NCBI RefSeq assembly: GCF_000803065.1
Contig: NZ_JSXI01000074.1
Coordinates: 116,225 to 180,224, forward strand
Length of the DNA stretch: 64,000 bases
Origin: Sphingomonas sp. ERG5
GTDB taxonomy: Bacteria; Pseudomonadota; Alphaproteobacteria; Sphingomonadales; Sphingomonadaceae
Direction of reading: 5' to 3'
Part shown: positions 34,623-43,934 of the stretch, piece by piece
Layout: the number at the start of each line of letters is the position of its first letter
Numbering within the stretch: the stretch's first letter is position 1
The notes under the pieces: generated by a model
What the model saw: the letters and a program-made list of their open reading frames with translations, nothing else
Databases searched by the model: none
What the model was told of the DNA's origin: nothing
Program-made: the position numbers and the translations under genes

Positions 34623-36653
34623 ATGACCGGTCCGATCACCACCGAACGCCATGACGATGTCCTCGTCATCATTTCGAACAACCCGCCGGTCAACGCGCTC
34701 GGCGCCGCCGTGCGCCAGGGGCTCGACGCCGGGCTCAAGGAAGGCCTCGCCGATGCATCGATCAAGGCGATGGTGATCCGCTGCGATGGCCGCACGTTCT
34801 TCGCGGGCGCCGACATCACCGAATTCGGCCAGGCGATGCAGGAGCCCGGTTTGCCGACGCTGATCGAGATCATCGAGGCAAGCGACAAGCCCGTCGTCGC
34901 GGCGATCCACGGCACGGCGCTCGGCGGTGGCTGCGAAACCGCGCTCGGCTGCCACTACCGCATTGCCGTCCCCTCGGCGAAGATCGGCACCCCCGAGGTG
35001 AAACTCGGCCTGCTCCCCGGCGCCGGCGGCACGCAGCGCATCCCGCGCCTCGCCGGTGTGCCGATCGCGCTCGAACTGACTGCCAAGGGTGATCCGATCA
35101 GCGCCAAAAAGGCGCTTGATGTCGGGCTGATCGACCGGCTCGCCGGCGAGGACAGCCTGGTCGCCGACGCGATCGCCTTTGCCCGTGACGTTGCCGGCGT
35201 GCGTCCCTTGCCGATCGCCAGCCGCAAGACCGCCGCGCCTGATCCAGAAGCGGTCGCGGCGTTCAAGAAGGACAATGCCAAGCGCTTCCGCGGCTTCGAT
35301 GCGCCTGCCGCGAACATCGCCTGCGTCGAAAAGGCATCGGACGGCTCGACTTTCGCCGAGGGTATCGCGTTCGAGCGCCAGGAATTCATGAAGCTGATGA
35401 TGGGTGTGCAGAGCGCTGCGCAGCGCCACCTGTTCTTCGCCGAGCGCCAGGCCGCCAAGATCGACGGCATCGCATCGGACATCGCGCTGCGCGAGATCAA
35501 GCGCGTCGGCGTGATCGGCGCCGGCACGATGGGCGGCGGCATCTCGATGAACTTCCTGTCCGCCGGCGTTCCGGTGACGATCGTCGAAATGCAGCAGGAA
35601 GCGCTTGATCGCGGCACCGGCGTGATCCGCAAGAATTACGAGGCCTCGGCCGCCAAGGGCCGGCTCAAGCCCGAGCAGGTCGAACAGGCGATGGGCGCAT
35701 TGAAGCCGACGCTGGACTTCGCCGAGCTCGCCGAATGCGACCTGATCATCGAGGCGGTGTACGAAACGATGGAAGTGAAGAAGGATATCTTCACCAAGCT
35801 CGATGCAATCGCCAAGCCCGGCGCGATCCTCGCGTCGAACACCTCCTATCTCAACGTTGACGAGATCGCGGCCGTGACCAGCCGTCCGCAGGACGTGCTC
35901 GGCATGCATTTCTTCTCGCCCGCCAATGTCATGAAACTGCTTGAAGTGGTGCGTGGCGCGAAGACCGCGGACGATGTGCTGGCAACGGTCATGGCATTGG
36001 CCAAGAAGATCAAGAAAGTCGCGGTGGTCGCGGGCGTGTGCCACGGCTTTATCGGCAACCGCATGCTGATGCCGCGCCAGGTCGAGGCGAACAAGCTGCT
36101 GATGGAGGGTGCGACGCCCGAACAGATCGACCGCGTCCATGTCGCATTCGGCATGCCGATGGGCCCGTTCCAGATGAGCGATCTCGCCGGCGTCGATATC
36201 GGCTGGCACCGCGACCCGACCCGGATCGAGAATATCCGCGACGCGCTCGCCGCCGAAGGCCGCTGGGGACAGAAGACCGGCAAGGGCTTTTATGATTATG
36301 ACGAAAAGCGCAATCCGACCCCCTCCCCGCGCGTTGCCGAGATCATCGAGGAATTCCGCAGCAAATCGAACCTGCAGAAGCGCGAGATCAGCGATGAGGA
36401 GATCATCGAGAAGACGCTCTACACCATGGTCAATGAAGGCGCGCTGATCCTCGAAGAGAAGATGGCGCAGCGCGCGTCGGACATCGATGTGGTGTGGATC
36501 TATGGCTATGGCTGGCCGGTCTATCGCGGCGGTCCGATGTTCTGGGCCGACACCGAAGGGCTGAAGAAGATCGTCGCCGGCCTGGAGAAGCACGGCTTCA
36601 AGGTCGCCGAGCTGCTCAAGTCCAAGGCCGAGAGCAACGGGCGCTTCAACTGA
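34623..36653 (+). CDS. Multifunctional enoyl-CoA hydratase / 3-hydroxyacyl-CoA dehydrogenase
   Basis: A 676-residue FadB/FadJ-type fusion: crotonase domain (residues 1-~190), linker, 3-hydroxyacyl-CoA dehydrogenase NAD domain (GVIGAGTMGGGISMNFLSAG, ~residue 297) and C-terminal domains. Both hydratase glutamates are conserved (GGGCE and GTPEVKLGLLPGAGG), and the dehydrogenase His is in MHFFSPANVMKLLEVV. It catalyses two steps of beta-oxidation. ATG 34623 has AGGAGAG upstream. The stop overlaps the amidase ATG (TGATG). Confidence 0.93.
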   Translation: MTGPITTERHDDVLVIISNNPPVNALGAAVRQGLDAGLKEGLADASIKAMVIRCDGRTFFAGADITEFGQAMQEPGLPTLIEIIEASDKPVVAAIHGTALGGGCETALGCHYRIAVPSAKIGTPEVKLGLLPGAGGTQRIPRLAGVPIALELTAKGDPISAKKALDVGLIDRLAGEDSLVADAIAFARDVAGVRPLPIASRKTAAPDPEAVAAFKKDNAKRFRGFDAPAANIACVEKASDGSTFAEGIAFERQEFMKLMMGVQSAAQRHLFFAERQAAKIDGIASDIALREIKRVGVIGAGTMGGGISMNFLSAGVPVTIVEMQQEALDRGTGVIRKNYEASAAKGRLKPEQVEQAMGALKPTLDFAELAECDLIIEAVYETMEVKKDIFTKLDAIAKPGAILASNTSYLNVDEIAAVTSRPQDVLGMHFFSPANVMKLLEVVRGAKTADDVLATVMALAKKIKKVAVVAGVCHGFIGNRMLMPRQVEANKLLMEGATPEQIDRVHVAFGMPMGPFQMSDLAGVDIGWHRDPTRIENIRDALAAEGRWGQKTGKGFYDYDEKRNPTPSPRVAEIIEEFRSKSNLQKREISDEEIIEKTLYTMVNEGALILEEKMAQRASDIDVVWIYGYGWPVYRGGPMFWADTEGLKKIVAGLEKHGFKVAELLKSKAESNGRFN

Positions 36654-37963
36654 TGGAACGGACGGCGATCGAGACCGCCGCGGCGATCCGTAACGGGGAG
36701 AGCAGCGCGCTCCTCGAATGCGAAGCCGCGATCGGCCGGATCGAGGCGCGCGATGGGCCGATCAACGCGGTAATCGTGCGCGATTTCGATCGTGCGCGGG
36801 AACAGGCGGCCGAGATGGACCGCCGCCTTGCCGCCGGCGATACCGCGCCATTGCTCGGCGTGCCGATGACGATCAAGGAAAGCTACGACATCGCCGGCTT
36901 GCCGACGACCTGGGGCTTCGAGGCGCATCGCGGCCATATCGCGCGGAAAGACGCGGTCGCGGTCCAGCGGCTGAAGGCGGCGGGCGCCGTTTTCCTGGGC
37001 AAGACCAATGTGCCGGTCAGCCTCGCCGACCTGCAATCGGTCAATCCGGTCTATGGCCGCACCAGCAATCCGCATGACCTTGCCCGCGTGCCCGGCGGAT
37101 CGTCGGGTGGCGCGGCGGCCGCGCTCGCCTCGGGTATGGTGCCGCTCGAATATGGCTCCGACATTGGCGGCTCGATCCGCGTGCCGGCGCATTTCTGCGG
37201 CGTGTGGGGACATAAATCGACCTTTGGCGTACTGTCGAGCGAAGGACATTTCTTCCCCGGCACCGATGGCGCCAGTCCAGTCCTGGCGGTGATCGGGCCG
37301 ATGGCGCGTGACGGCGCCGATCTGGCGCTGGCGTTCGATCTGGTCGCCAATGTCCCACAGCCGCGCGCCGCGATAGACAGCCCGCGCGGCCTGCGCATCC
37401 TGCTGCTGACGGATCATCCTTGGGCCAGGGTCGATCCCGCGATCGTCGCTGCGATCGAAACGGCAGCACGGGCGCTGGAAACGGCCGGTGCGCTGGTGAC
37501 GCGCAAGACCGATCTGCTGCCCGATCTGGCGAAGCAGCAGAGCGACTATATGCGCATGCTCGGTATCGCCTTGGCGCGAGGACTGGCGCCAGCCGGCGGC
37601 ACGCCGGCGACGCTGGTGCAATGGTTCGACCTGCTCGATGATCAGGCGCGCAACACCCGCGCATGGGTGCGGCTGTTCGAGGATTTCGATGTCGTCTTCG
37701 CGCCTGCTTTGGGCAGTGCAGCGTTCGCGCATGACGACACCGCATTGCCCAGCCGCATGCTGCCGATCGACGGCGAACAGACGCCGTTCGCGGTGCAATT
37801 CGCCTGGCCCGGCATCGCCACTTTCCCCGGCCTCCCCGCCACTGCGGTGCCGATCGGCACCACTGCCGACGGCCTGCCGATCGGCATGCAGGTGATTGCC
37901 GCGCCGCATCGTGACCACACCGCAATAGCGGTCGCCCGTCTTGTCGACGGCGCGATCGGTTGA
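36653..37963 (+). CDS. Amidase signature family enzyme
   Basis: A 436-residue amidase with the Ser-cisSer-Lys triad: lysine in VPMTIKESYDIAG (about residue 76), cis-Ser in PGGSSGGAAAALASG (about 151-153) and nucleophile Ser in SDIGGSIRVPAHFCGVWGHK. Substrates range from amides and nylon dimers to carbamoyl compounds, so the true one is open. It overlaps the FadB-like gene by one base, so the two are coupled, suggesting an acid produced by amide cleavage enters the same route. Confidence 0.9.
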   Translation: MERTAIETAAAIRNGESSALLECEAAIGRIEARDGPINAVIVRDFDRAREQAAEMDRRLAAGDTAPLLGVPMTIKESYDIAGLPTTWGFEAHRGHIARKDAVAVQRLKAAGAVFLGKTNVPVSLADLQSVNPVYGRTSNPHDLARVPGGSSGGAAAALASGMVPLEYGSDIGGSIRVPAHFCGVWGHKSTFGVLSSEGHFFPGTDGASPVLAVIGPMARDGADLALAFDLVANVPQPRAAIDSPRGLRILLLTDHPWARVDPAIVAAIETAARALETAGALVTRKTDLLPDLAKQQSDYMRMLGIALARGLAPAGGTPATLVQWFDLLDDQARNTRAWVRLFEDFDVVFAPALGSAAFAHDDTALPSRMLPIDGEQTPFAVQFAWPGIATFPGLPATAVPIGTTADGLPIGMQVIAAPHRDHTAIAVARLVDGAIG

Positions 37964-37985
37964 ACTGCCAGATTCAGGAAACACA

Positions 37986-39167
37986 ATGACTGACCTCGAC
38001 ACCTTCCGCACCGAGACCCGCGCCTGGCTGGCGGCGAATTGCCCGCCCGAAATGCGCGAGCCGGTTCGTTCCGAAAAGGACGCGACCTGGGGCGGCCGCA
38101 ATCCCGATTTCCAGCCCGGCCAGAAGGAGTGGATGGATGCGATGGCCAGCCGTGGCTGGACCGTGCCCGACTGGCCCAAAGCCTATGGCGGCGGCGGCCT
38201 GAGCCCGGCCGAAACCAAGATCCTGCGCGAAGAGCTTGCTGCGATCAAGGCGCGCAACCCGCTCAATTCGTTCGGCATTTCAATGCTCGGGCCGGCGCTG
38301 CTGAAATATGGCACCGAGGAGCAGAAGCTCGAGCATCTGCCCAAGATCGCGCGCGGCGAGATCCGCTGGTGCCAGGGCTATTCGGAGCCGAACGCCGGGT
38401 CCGATCTCGCCAGCCTGGCAACCTCCGCGGAAGACAAGGGCGATTACTACCTCGTCAATGGCCAGAAGGTCTGGACCAGCTATGCCGACAAGGCTGACTG
38501 GATCTTCTGCCTGGTGCGCACCGACAAGAGCAGCAAGCAGGGCGGGATCAGCTTCGTGCTGTTCGACATGGCAAGCGAAGGTGTCTCGACCAAGCCGATC
38601 CTGCTGATCAGCGGTTATTCGCCCTTTTGCGAGACGTTCTTCGACAATGTGAAGGTGCCCAAGGCCAATCGCATCCATGACGAGAATAAGGGCTGGGACG
38701 TCGCCAAATATCTGCTCGGCCATGAGCGCGAAATGATCTCCGGCATGGGCCTCGCCTCGACTGGCCGCAACCCGCTGATCGATGGCGCGATCGCCACGAT
38801 CGGTCTCGATCATGACGGCCGGCTCGCCGACCCCTTGCTGCGGGCGAGCATCGCGACGTTCGAGGTCCGCGCCCAGGCGTTCGGCATGATGTCGGAGCGT
38901 TTCATCGACGAGCTCAAGGCCGGCCGCGCGCACCCCGCCCAGCCGAGCATGATGAAATATTACGGCACCGAGCTGAACAAGGCGCGCTACGAGCTGATGA
39001 TGGCGGCCGGCGGGTCGGACTCGCTGGAATGGGAAAGCGAACGCTCGTCGGGCGGCGCGGCGCCCCGCGCCTGGTTGCGCACCAAGGCGAACTCGATCGA
39101 GGGTGGGACCAGCGAGGTGCAGCTCAACATCATCGCCAAGCGGATCCTGGATTTGCCGTCAGCTTAA
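37986..39167 (+). CDS. Acyl-CoA dehydrogenase (first of the pair)
   Basis: A 393-residue FAD flavoprotein. CoA/FAD blocks are visible: WCQGYSEPNAGSDLASLAT, NGQKVWTSYA, and the C-terminal IEGGTSEVQLNIIAKRILDLP. The expected base residue is not certain by eye. It is separated from a second, different acyl-CoA dehydrogenase by palindromic repeat copy 3. Such pairs may form an alpha2beta2 heteromer, as in steroid side-chain degradation enzymes. Confidence 0.92.
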   Translation: MTDLDTFRTETRAWLAANCPPEMREPVRSEKDATWGGRNPDFQPGQKEWMDAMASRGWTVPDWPKAYGGGGLSPAETKILREELAAIKARNPLNSFGISMLGPALLKYGTEEQKLEHLPKIARGEIRWCQGYSEPNAGSDLASLATSAEDKGDYYLVNGQKVWTSYADKADWIFCLVRTDKSSKQGGISFVLFDMASEGVSTKPILLISGYSPFCETFFDNVKVPKANRIHDENKGWDVAKYLLGHEREMISGMGLASTGRNPLIDGAIATIGLDHDGRLADPLLRASIATFEVRAQAFGMMSERFIDELKAGRAHPAQPSMMKYYGTELNKARYELMMAAGGSDSLEWESERSSGGAAPRAWLRTKANSIEGGTSEVQLNIIAKRILDLPSA

Positions 39168-39255
39168 CCGTCATCCCCGCGCAAGCGCGGATCCCGCTGC
39201 CTTTGCCCCGCAACCAGAAGAAGAAGCGGGGTCCCCGCTTTCGCGGGGAGGACGA
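39168..39255. repeat. Intergenic palindromic element, family A copy 3
   Basis: Outer arms CGTCATCCCCGCG (39169-39181) and near-complement CGCGGGGAGGACG (39243-39254, one mismatch region) enclose AAGCGCGGATCCCGCT and its partner AGCGGGGTCCCCGCTT. It fills the gap between two co-directional acyl-CoA dehydrogenase genes, as the other copies do inside the nuo operon. Confidence 0.85.
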
Positions 39256-39271
39256 ACAGAAAGAATAGTCG

Positions 39272-40399
39272 ATGCCTCTCTATCTCAACGACGAACAGAC
39301 CATGCTCCGCGACACGACGCGCGATTTCGTCGCCGAACATGCTCCCGTCTCGCACATGCGCGCGCTGCGCGATGCGAAGGACGCGACCGGCTTCTCGCGC
39401 GATCTGTGGAAGAGCTTCGCCGACATGGGCTTCACCGGCATCCTGATCGGCGAAGACGATGGCGGCCTTGGCCTCGGCCATGTCGAGGCGGGGATCGTGC
39501 TCGAGGAAATCGGCCGCAACCTGTCCCCCTCGCCCTTCCTGTCCACTGCCGTCGCGGCGGTCGAGGCGCTGAAGGGCAGCGCGCAGGCCGGCCGCTGGTT
39601 CCCCGGCATCATTGCCGGTGACACCGTCGTCGCGCTGGCGATCGACGAGGGCGCCAAGCATCGCGGCACCGTCGCGATGAAGGCCGAACGCTCGGGCAAT
39701 GGCTTCAAGCTGTCGGGCAGGAAGCAGTTCGTCACCCATGGCCATAATGCCGACCTGATCATCGTCGCCGCCCGCACCGCCGGGTCGGCCGATGACGAAC
39801 AGGGCATCACGCTGTTCGCGGTCGACAAGGGTACCGCGAACCTGACCGCCGAGGCCGAACGGCTCGCGGATTCGAGCCTAGCCGCCCGCCTCACCTTTGA
39901 CGGCGTCGAGGTCGATGCAGATGCGGTGATCGGCGAAGTCGACGCCGGCAATGATCCGCTTAACCGCCTGCTCCGCGCCGGCCGCACCGGCGCCGCGGCC
40001 GAACTGCTCGGCGTCGGCGGCGGCGCGATGGACCTGACGGTCAACTACCTCAAGGAACGCAAGCAGTTCGGCGCGACGATCGGCAGCTTCCAGGCGCTGC
40101 AGCACCGCGCGGCGCATCTCTATTCCGAAATGGAAGTCGCCCGCGCCGCCGTGCTCAAGGCCGCGCAATTGCTCGACGAGGGCAGCGAAAAGGCCGACGC
40201 GGCAGTGTCGGTCGCCAAGGCGATGACTGCGCTCGCCACCACGTTGTCGGTGCAGGAGGGCCTGCAGATGCATGGCGGCATCGGCATGACCGATGAGTAT
40301 GACATCGGCTTCTACATGAAGCGCGCTCGCGTGCTCGCCGAGATGTTCGGCGATGCGAACTTTCATGCCGACCGGCTGGCGGTCGCGGCGGGCTATTGA
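39272..40399 (+). CDS. Acyl-CoA dehydrogenase (second of the pair)
   Basis: A 375-residue acyl-CoA dehydrogenase of the shorter, less conserved type (MPLYLNDEQTMLRDTTRDFV start, FTGILIGEDDGGLGLGHVEAG, AAELLGVGGGAMDLTVNYLKERKQFG, and LQMHGGIGMTDEYDIGFYMKR). It lacks the typical WITN and G-D-G FAD patterns seen in the first partner, so may be the non-catalytic or partner subunit. It is followed closely by the thioesterase gene (TTGATAG at the junction). Confidence 0.88.
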   Translation: MPLYLNDEQTMLRDTTRDFVAEHAPVSHMRALRDAKDATGFSRDLWKSFADMGFTGILIGEDDGGLGLGHVEAGIVLEEIGRNLSPSPFLSTAVAAVEALKGSAQAGRWFPGIIAGDTVVALAIDEGAKHRGTVAMKAERSGNGFKLSGRKQFVTHGHNADLIIVAARTAGSADDEQGITLFAVDKGTANLTAEAERLADSSLAARLTFDGVEVDADAVIGEVDAGNDPLNRLLRAGRTGAAAELLGVGGGAMDLTVNYLKERKQFGATIGSFQALQHRAAHLYSEMEVARAAVLKAAQLLDEGSEKADAAVSVAKAMTALATTLSVQEGLQMHGGIGMTDEYDIGFYMKRARVLAEMFGDANFHADRLAVAAGY

Positions 40400-40413
40400 T
40401 AGGCGCGTCCGAT

Positions 40414-41289
40414 ATGACCGAAGCCACACCCCAGCAGCTTGCCGCCGAGCTTGTAGACCTCCTCGATGTCGAGGAGCTCGATACCGATCTCTATCGCGGC
40501 AAGCTCGGCAATGACGGGTTCGGCCGGGTGTTCGGCGGCCAGGTGATCGGGCAGGCGTTGCAGGCGGCGCAGCGCTCGACCGACGCGCCGAAGATCGCGC
40601 ATTCGCTCCACGCCTATTTCATGCGCCCCGGCGCGGAGGAGCTGCCGATCATATACCGCGTGGTGCGCGATTTCGAGGGGCGCAGTTTCGCCACGCGCCG
40701 CGTGATCGCGATGCAGAAGGGCCAGCCGATCCTCAACATGGCCTGTTCGCTGCAGGCGCCCGAGGGTGGGCTGGCGCATCAGGATGCGATGCCCGACGTG
40801 CCGCCACCGGAAGAGCTCAAGTCCGACCGCGAGCTGCGCCTCGCCATGATGGACGAGATTCCCGAACGCTTCCGCCACCAGTTCCTGCGCCCGCGCATGA
40901 TCGAGATCCGCCCCGTGACGCCGCGCAGCTGGCTTCACCCGGTCAAGCAGGAGCCGCGGCAAAGCAGCTGGTTCCGCGTCGTCGCGCCGATCGGCGACGA
41001 TGCCGCGATGCACCGCGCGATCCTTGCCTATGCGTCGGACATGTCGCTGCTCGGCACCGCATCGCTCGCGCATGGCGTGTCATGGATGACGCACAAGCTG
41101 CAGAGCACCAGCCTCGACCATTCGGTCTGGCTGCACGAGGATTTCCGCGCCGACGACTGGCTGCTCTACACCACCGACAGCCCCTGGGCGGGTCATGCCC
41201 GTGGCTTCAACCGCGGCAAGATCTACGCCCGTGACGGCCGGCTGGTCGCCAGCTGCGCGCAGGAAGGGCTGATGCGACTGCGCGAGTGA
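40414..41289 (+). CDS. tesB: Acyl-CoA thioesterase II
   Basis: A 291-residue double-hotdog thioesterase of the TesB/ACOT8 type releasing free acid and CoA. Blocks: FGGQVIGQALQAAQRST, SLHAYFMRPGAEELPIIYRV, SFATRRVIAMQKG and, in the second domain, LGTASLAHGVSWMTHKLQ, SLDHSVWLHEDFRADDWLLY. ATG 40414 has AGGCG upstream; a TTG overlapping the previous stop is possible but unlikely. It may recycle CoA at the end of the acyl-CoA cluster. Confidence 0.9.
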   Translation: MTEATPQQLAAELVDLLDVEELDTDLYRGKLGNDGFGRVFGGQVIGQALQAAQRSTDAPKIAHSLHAYFMRPGAEELPIIYRVVRDFEGRSFATRRVIAMQKGQPILNMACSLQAPEGGLAHQDAMPDVPPPEELKSDRELRLAMMDEIPERFRHQFLRPRMIEIRPVTPRSWLHPVKQEPRQSSWFRVVAPIGDDAAMHRAILAYASDMSLLGTASLAHGVSWMTHKLQSTSLDHSVWLHEDFRADDWLLYTTDSPWAGHARGFNRGKIYARDGRLVASCAQEGLMRLRE

Positions 41290-41293
41290 CCGG

Positions 41294-41953
41294 TCAGGAG
41301 CGCCACGATCCTTCGGCAAGTGCCGCGCCCGCATCGGCCTCGGCCAGTGCGGCATTGAGCCCCGCCACGTCGAAGCGCACGCAATAGGCCGGCCGCGCGC
41401 GTTCGAACCGCCAGCCTTCCGCCAGCGCCCCGGCATCGACCACGTCATAGCCAAGCGTGTCGAACAGCCCGGTAACGATCCGCTTGGCCTCCGCATCATC
41501 ACCGGCGATCGGCAAGGCGCGGCGGCCGGCCGCCCCCGCGGGCCGCGTATCGACCTCAATGTCCTTTTCCAGGATCGCGTTCCACGCCTTGACGATCCGC
41601 GCGCCTGGTAGCTGCGCCGCCGCCATCTCGCTGGTGGTCGTTTCATGGGCGTCGAGCGCCGGAATATCGCCATCGCGCTGCGGATAATAATTGCCCGCGT
41701 CCATCACGATCTTGCCCGCGAACGGCGCCGGCGCCAGGTCTTCGATGCTCGAAAACGGAACTGCCAGCAGCACGACATCGCCGAACGCCACGGCCTCGGC
41801 AACGGTCCCGACCGCGCATTTCAGCGCGATCATCGTACTCATCAGCGACTTCGGCCCACGCGAATTGCTGATCATCACTTCATGTCCGTTGGCGATTGCC
41901 AGCCGCGCCACGGCGCGTCCGATAAAACCTGCTCCGACGATCCCGATCTTCAT
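41294..41953 (-). CDS. NADPH-dependent F420 reductase-like oxidoreductase
   Basis: A 219-residue Rossmann protein starting MKIGIVGAGFIGRAVARLA with GHEVMISNSRGP as the NADP-selecting turn (R/S after the strand). It resembles F420H2:NADP oxidoreductases and 6-phosphogluconate-like small proteins; F420 is rare in this group, so it may use another coenzyme. C-terminal part (from ~120) keeps the hydrophobic helices of the family. ATG 41953 is chosen; an in-frame ATG ten codons upstream is also possible. Confidence 0.8.
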   Translation of the reverse strand: MKIGIVGAGFIGRAVARLAIANGHEVMISNSRGPKSLMSTMIALKCAVGTVAEAVAFGDVVLLAVPFSSIEDLAPAPFAGKIVMDAGNYYPQRDGDIPALDAHETTTSEMAAAQLPGARIVKAWNAILEKDIEVDTRPAGAAGRRALPIAGDDAEAKRIVTGLFDTLGYDVVDAGALAEGWRFERARPAYCVRFDVAGLNAALAEADAGAALAEGSWRS

Positions 41954-42089
41954 GCCGCACCTCAGATAAGTTGTTATTTGCAACTAGTAACTGCTTTCGC
42001 GATGTCAATGATACGCCCGCCGCAATTCGCTGTTCCCTTTCGCCCGACCTGTGGCAGCATGACCGCAACCTCCCGGGACAGGACCATTC

Positions 42090-43934
42090 ATGCTGCTCAA
42101 TCGTCGAAACATTCTCGCCGGCGCCGGTATCGCCGGCGTCGCCGCCACTCTCCCCGCTTTTGCCGCCGGCAAGGCGGCGGCGCCGGGCGATGCCCAAACG
42201 GTCGAAACGCTTGGCGGTATTGCCGAGGAAATGCTCGCGACTTACCCCGATGGCGCGACGACGCTGGGCATCGACACCGGCAAGCGCATCGCGCTGAAGG
42301 CAAAGCTCACCGATCGCAGCCAGGCGGCGGACATGCGTCATCGTGACGCCTGCTCGGCGCGGCTCAAGCAGCTCAGCGCGATCGACCGGTCGACGCTGTC
42401 GCCGCAAGTCGCCCTCGATACCGATGTGGTCCAGGCCGCTTATCAGCTCGCCGCCGATGGCTGGAAGGCGCTGCCCGCCGGCGATGTCGCGATCCTCAAC
42501 CAGAATTATTCCTATCGCAGCACGCCCTATATCGTCTCGCAGGGAACCGGCGCCTTTGCCGAAGTGCCCGACATGCTGGAGAGCAAGCACGAGATCGCCA
42601 CCAAGGCCGACGCCGATGCCTATCTCGCGCGGCTCGAGGCCTATGCCGTGTCGCTCGATGCGGAAACCGCCCGGATCGGCGCGGACGCGGCGAAGGGCGT
42701 CATCCTGCCGCGCTTCTTGCTCGACATCACCGCCACGCAGCGCAGCGCCGCCGTCGCGCAAAAGGCGGAGGAGTGGAGCCTGATCAGTTCCTTCGCCGCC
42801 AAGGCGACCAAGGCCGGTATCGCGGGCAATTGGGGGGACAGCGCGGCGGCGATCGCGACCGGCAAGATCGCTCCCGCGCTGGCGCGTCAGGGCGCGGCGC
42901 TGACCGGCCTGCGCGACAAGGCCAGCGACACGCCGGGCATGTGGTCGATGCCCGATGCCGAACGCGCTTATGCCTGGCTGGTCGAGGCCGGCACCACCAC
43001 CCGGCGCACGCCGGAGGAGGTGCATCAATCGGGGCTCGAACAGGTCAAGGCGCTGTCGGCTGAAATGGACGGGCTGCTCAAGGCGCAAGGGTTGACCCAG
43101 GGCAGCGTCGGCGCGCGCCTGGCCGAACTCGGCAAGCGGCCCGACCAGCTCTATGCCAATACCGATGCCGGGCGCGCCGAGCTGCTCAGCTATCTCAACC
43201 GGGTCGTCGTCGGGATTCGCGGTCGCATGCCGCGCGCCTTCGGCAAGGTGGTCGAGGGCAAGCTGATCGTGAAGCGCGTGCCCGTCTCGATCGAAGGCGG
43301 CGCCCCCAATGCCTATGCCGGCGCCGGCTCGATCGACGGCAAGGCTCCGGGCAATTTCTACATCAACCTGAGGGATACGCAGATCTGGCCGCGCTTCGCG
43401 CTGCCGACGCTGGTTTGCCATGAAGGCATACCGGGCCATGTCTGGCAGGGCGAATATACCTATAGCCTGCCGCTGATCCGCACTTTGCTCGCCTTCAACG
43501 CCTATAGCGAAGGTTGGGCGCTGTACGCCGAACAGATTGCCGATGAAGTCGGCGCCTATGCCGACGATCCGCTGGCACATCTCGGCTATCTTCAGTCGAT
43601 GAATTTCCGCGCGTGCCGGCTGGTCGCCGATACCGGCCTGCACCACAAACGCTGGACGATGGAGCAGGCGATGCGCTGGTTCGGCGAGGCGACCGGCTAC
43701 ACCGCATCGCAATGCCGCTCCGAACTCAACCGTTACTGCGCCTGGCCGGGTCAGGCGCTCGGCTACAAGACCGGCCATAACGAGATCAACCGGCTGCGGA
43801 CCAAGGCCAGGAAAACGCGCGGCGCAGCGTTCGACGTGAAGGCGTTCAACGATCTGGTCGTCGGCGTGGGTGGCGTGCCGCTCAATGTGCTGGAGCGGGT
43901 GGTGGACAATTGGGCGGCGAAGACAAAGGCCTAG
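42090..43934 (+). CDS. DUF885 family metallopeptidase, Tat-exported
   Basis: A 614-residue exported protein with a Tat leader (NRRNILAGAGIAGVAATLPAFA) and a long helical domain containing the zinc motif HEGIPGHVWQGEY (HExxH-like HEGxxGH), typical of DUF885, whose members are carboxypeptidase-like. The C-terminal AYSEGWALYAEQIADE supplies the expected Glu ligands. Periplasmic location and peptidase activity are inferred from family and leader. Confidence 0.92.
   Translation: MLLNRRNILAGAGIAGVAATLPAFAAGKAAAPGDAQTVETLGGIAEEMLATYPDGATTLGIDTGKRIALKAKLTDRSQAADMRHRDACSARLKQLSAIDRSTLSPQVALDTDVVQAAYQLAADGWKALPAGDVAILNQNYSYRSTPYIVSQGTGAFAEVPDMLESKHEIATKADADAYLARLEAYAVSLDAETARIGADAAKGVILPRFLLDITATQRSAAVAQKAEEWSLISSFAAKATKAGIAGNWGDSAAAIATGKIAPALARQGAALTGLRDKASDTPGMWSMPDAERAYAWLVEAGTTTRRTPEEVHQSGLEQVKALSAEMDGLLKAQGLTQGSVGARLAELGKRPDQLYANTDAGRAELLSYLNRVVVGIRGRMPRAFGKVVEGKLIVKRVPVSIEGGAPNAYAGAGSIDGKAPGNFYINLRDTQIWPRFALPTLVCHEGIPGHVWQGEYTYSLPLIRTLLAFNAYSEGWALYAEQIADEVGAYADDPLAHLGYLQSMNFRACRLVADTGLHHKRWTMEQAMRWFGEATGYTASQCRSELNRYCAWPGQALGYKTGHNEINRLRTKARKTRGAAFDVKAFNDLVVGVGGVPLNVLERVVDNWAAKTKA

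Noticed and set aside
34464..36593. Minus-strand 709-codon open frame opposite the FadB-type gene
   Set aside because: Shadow of a clearly homologous plus-strand gene; Arg/Asp/His-rich translation without a protein family.
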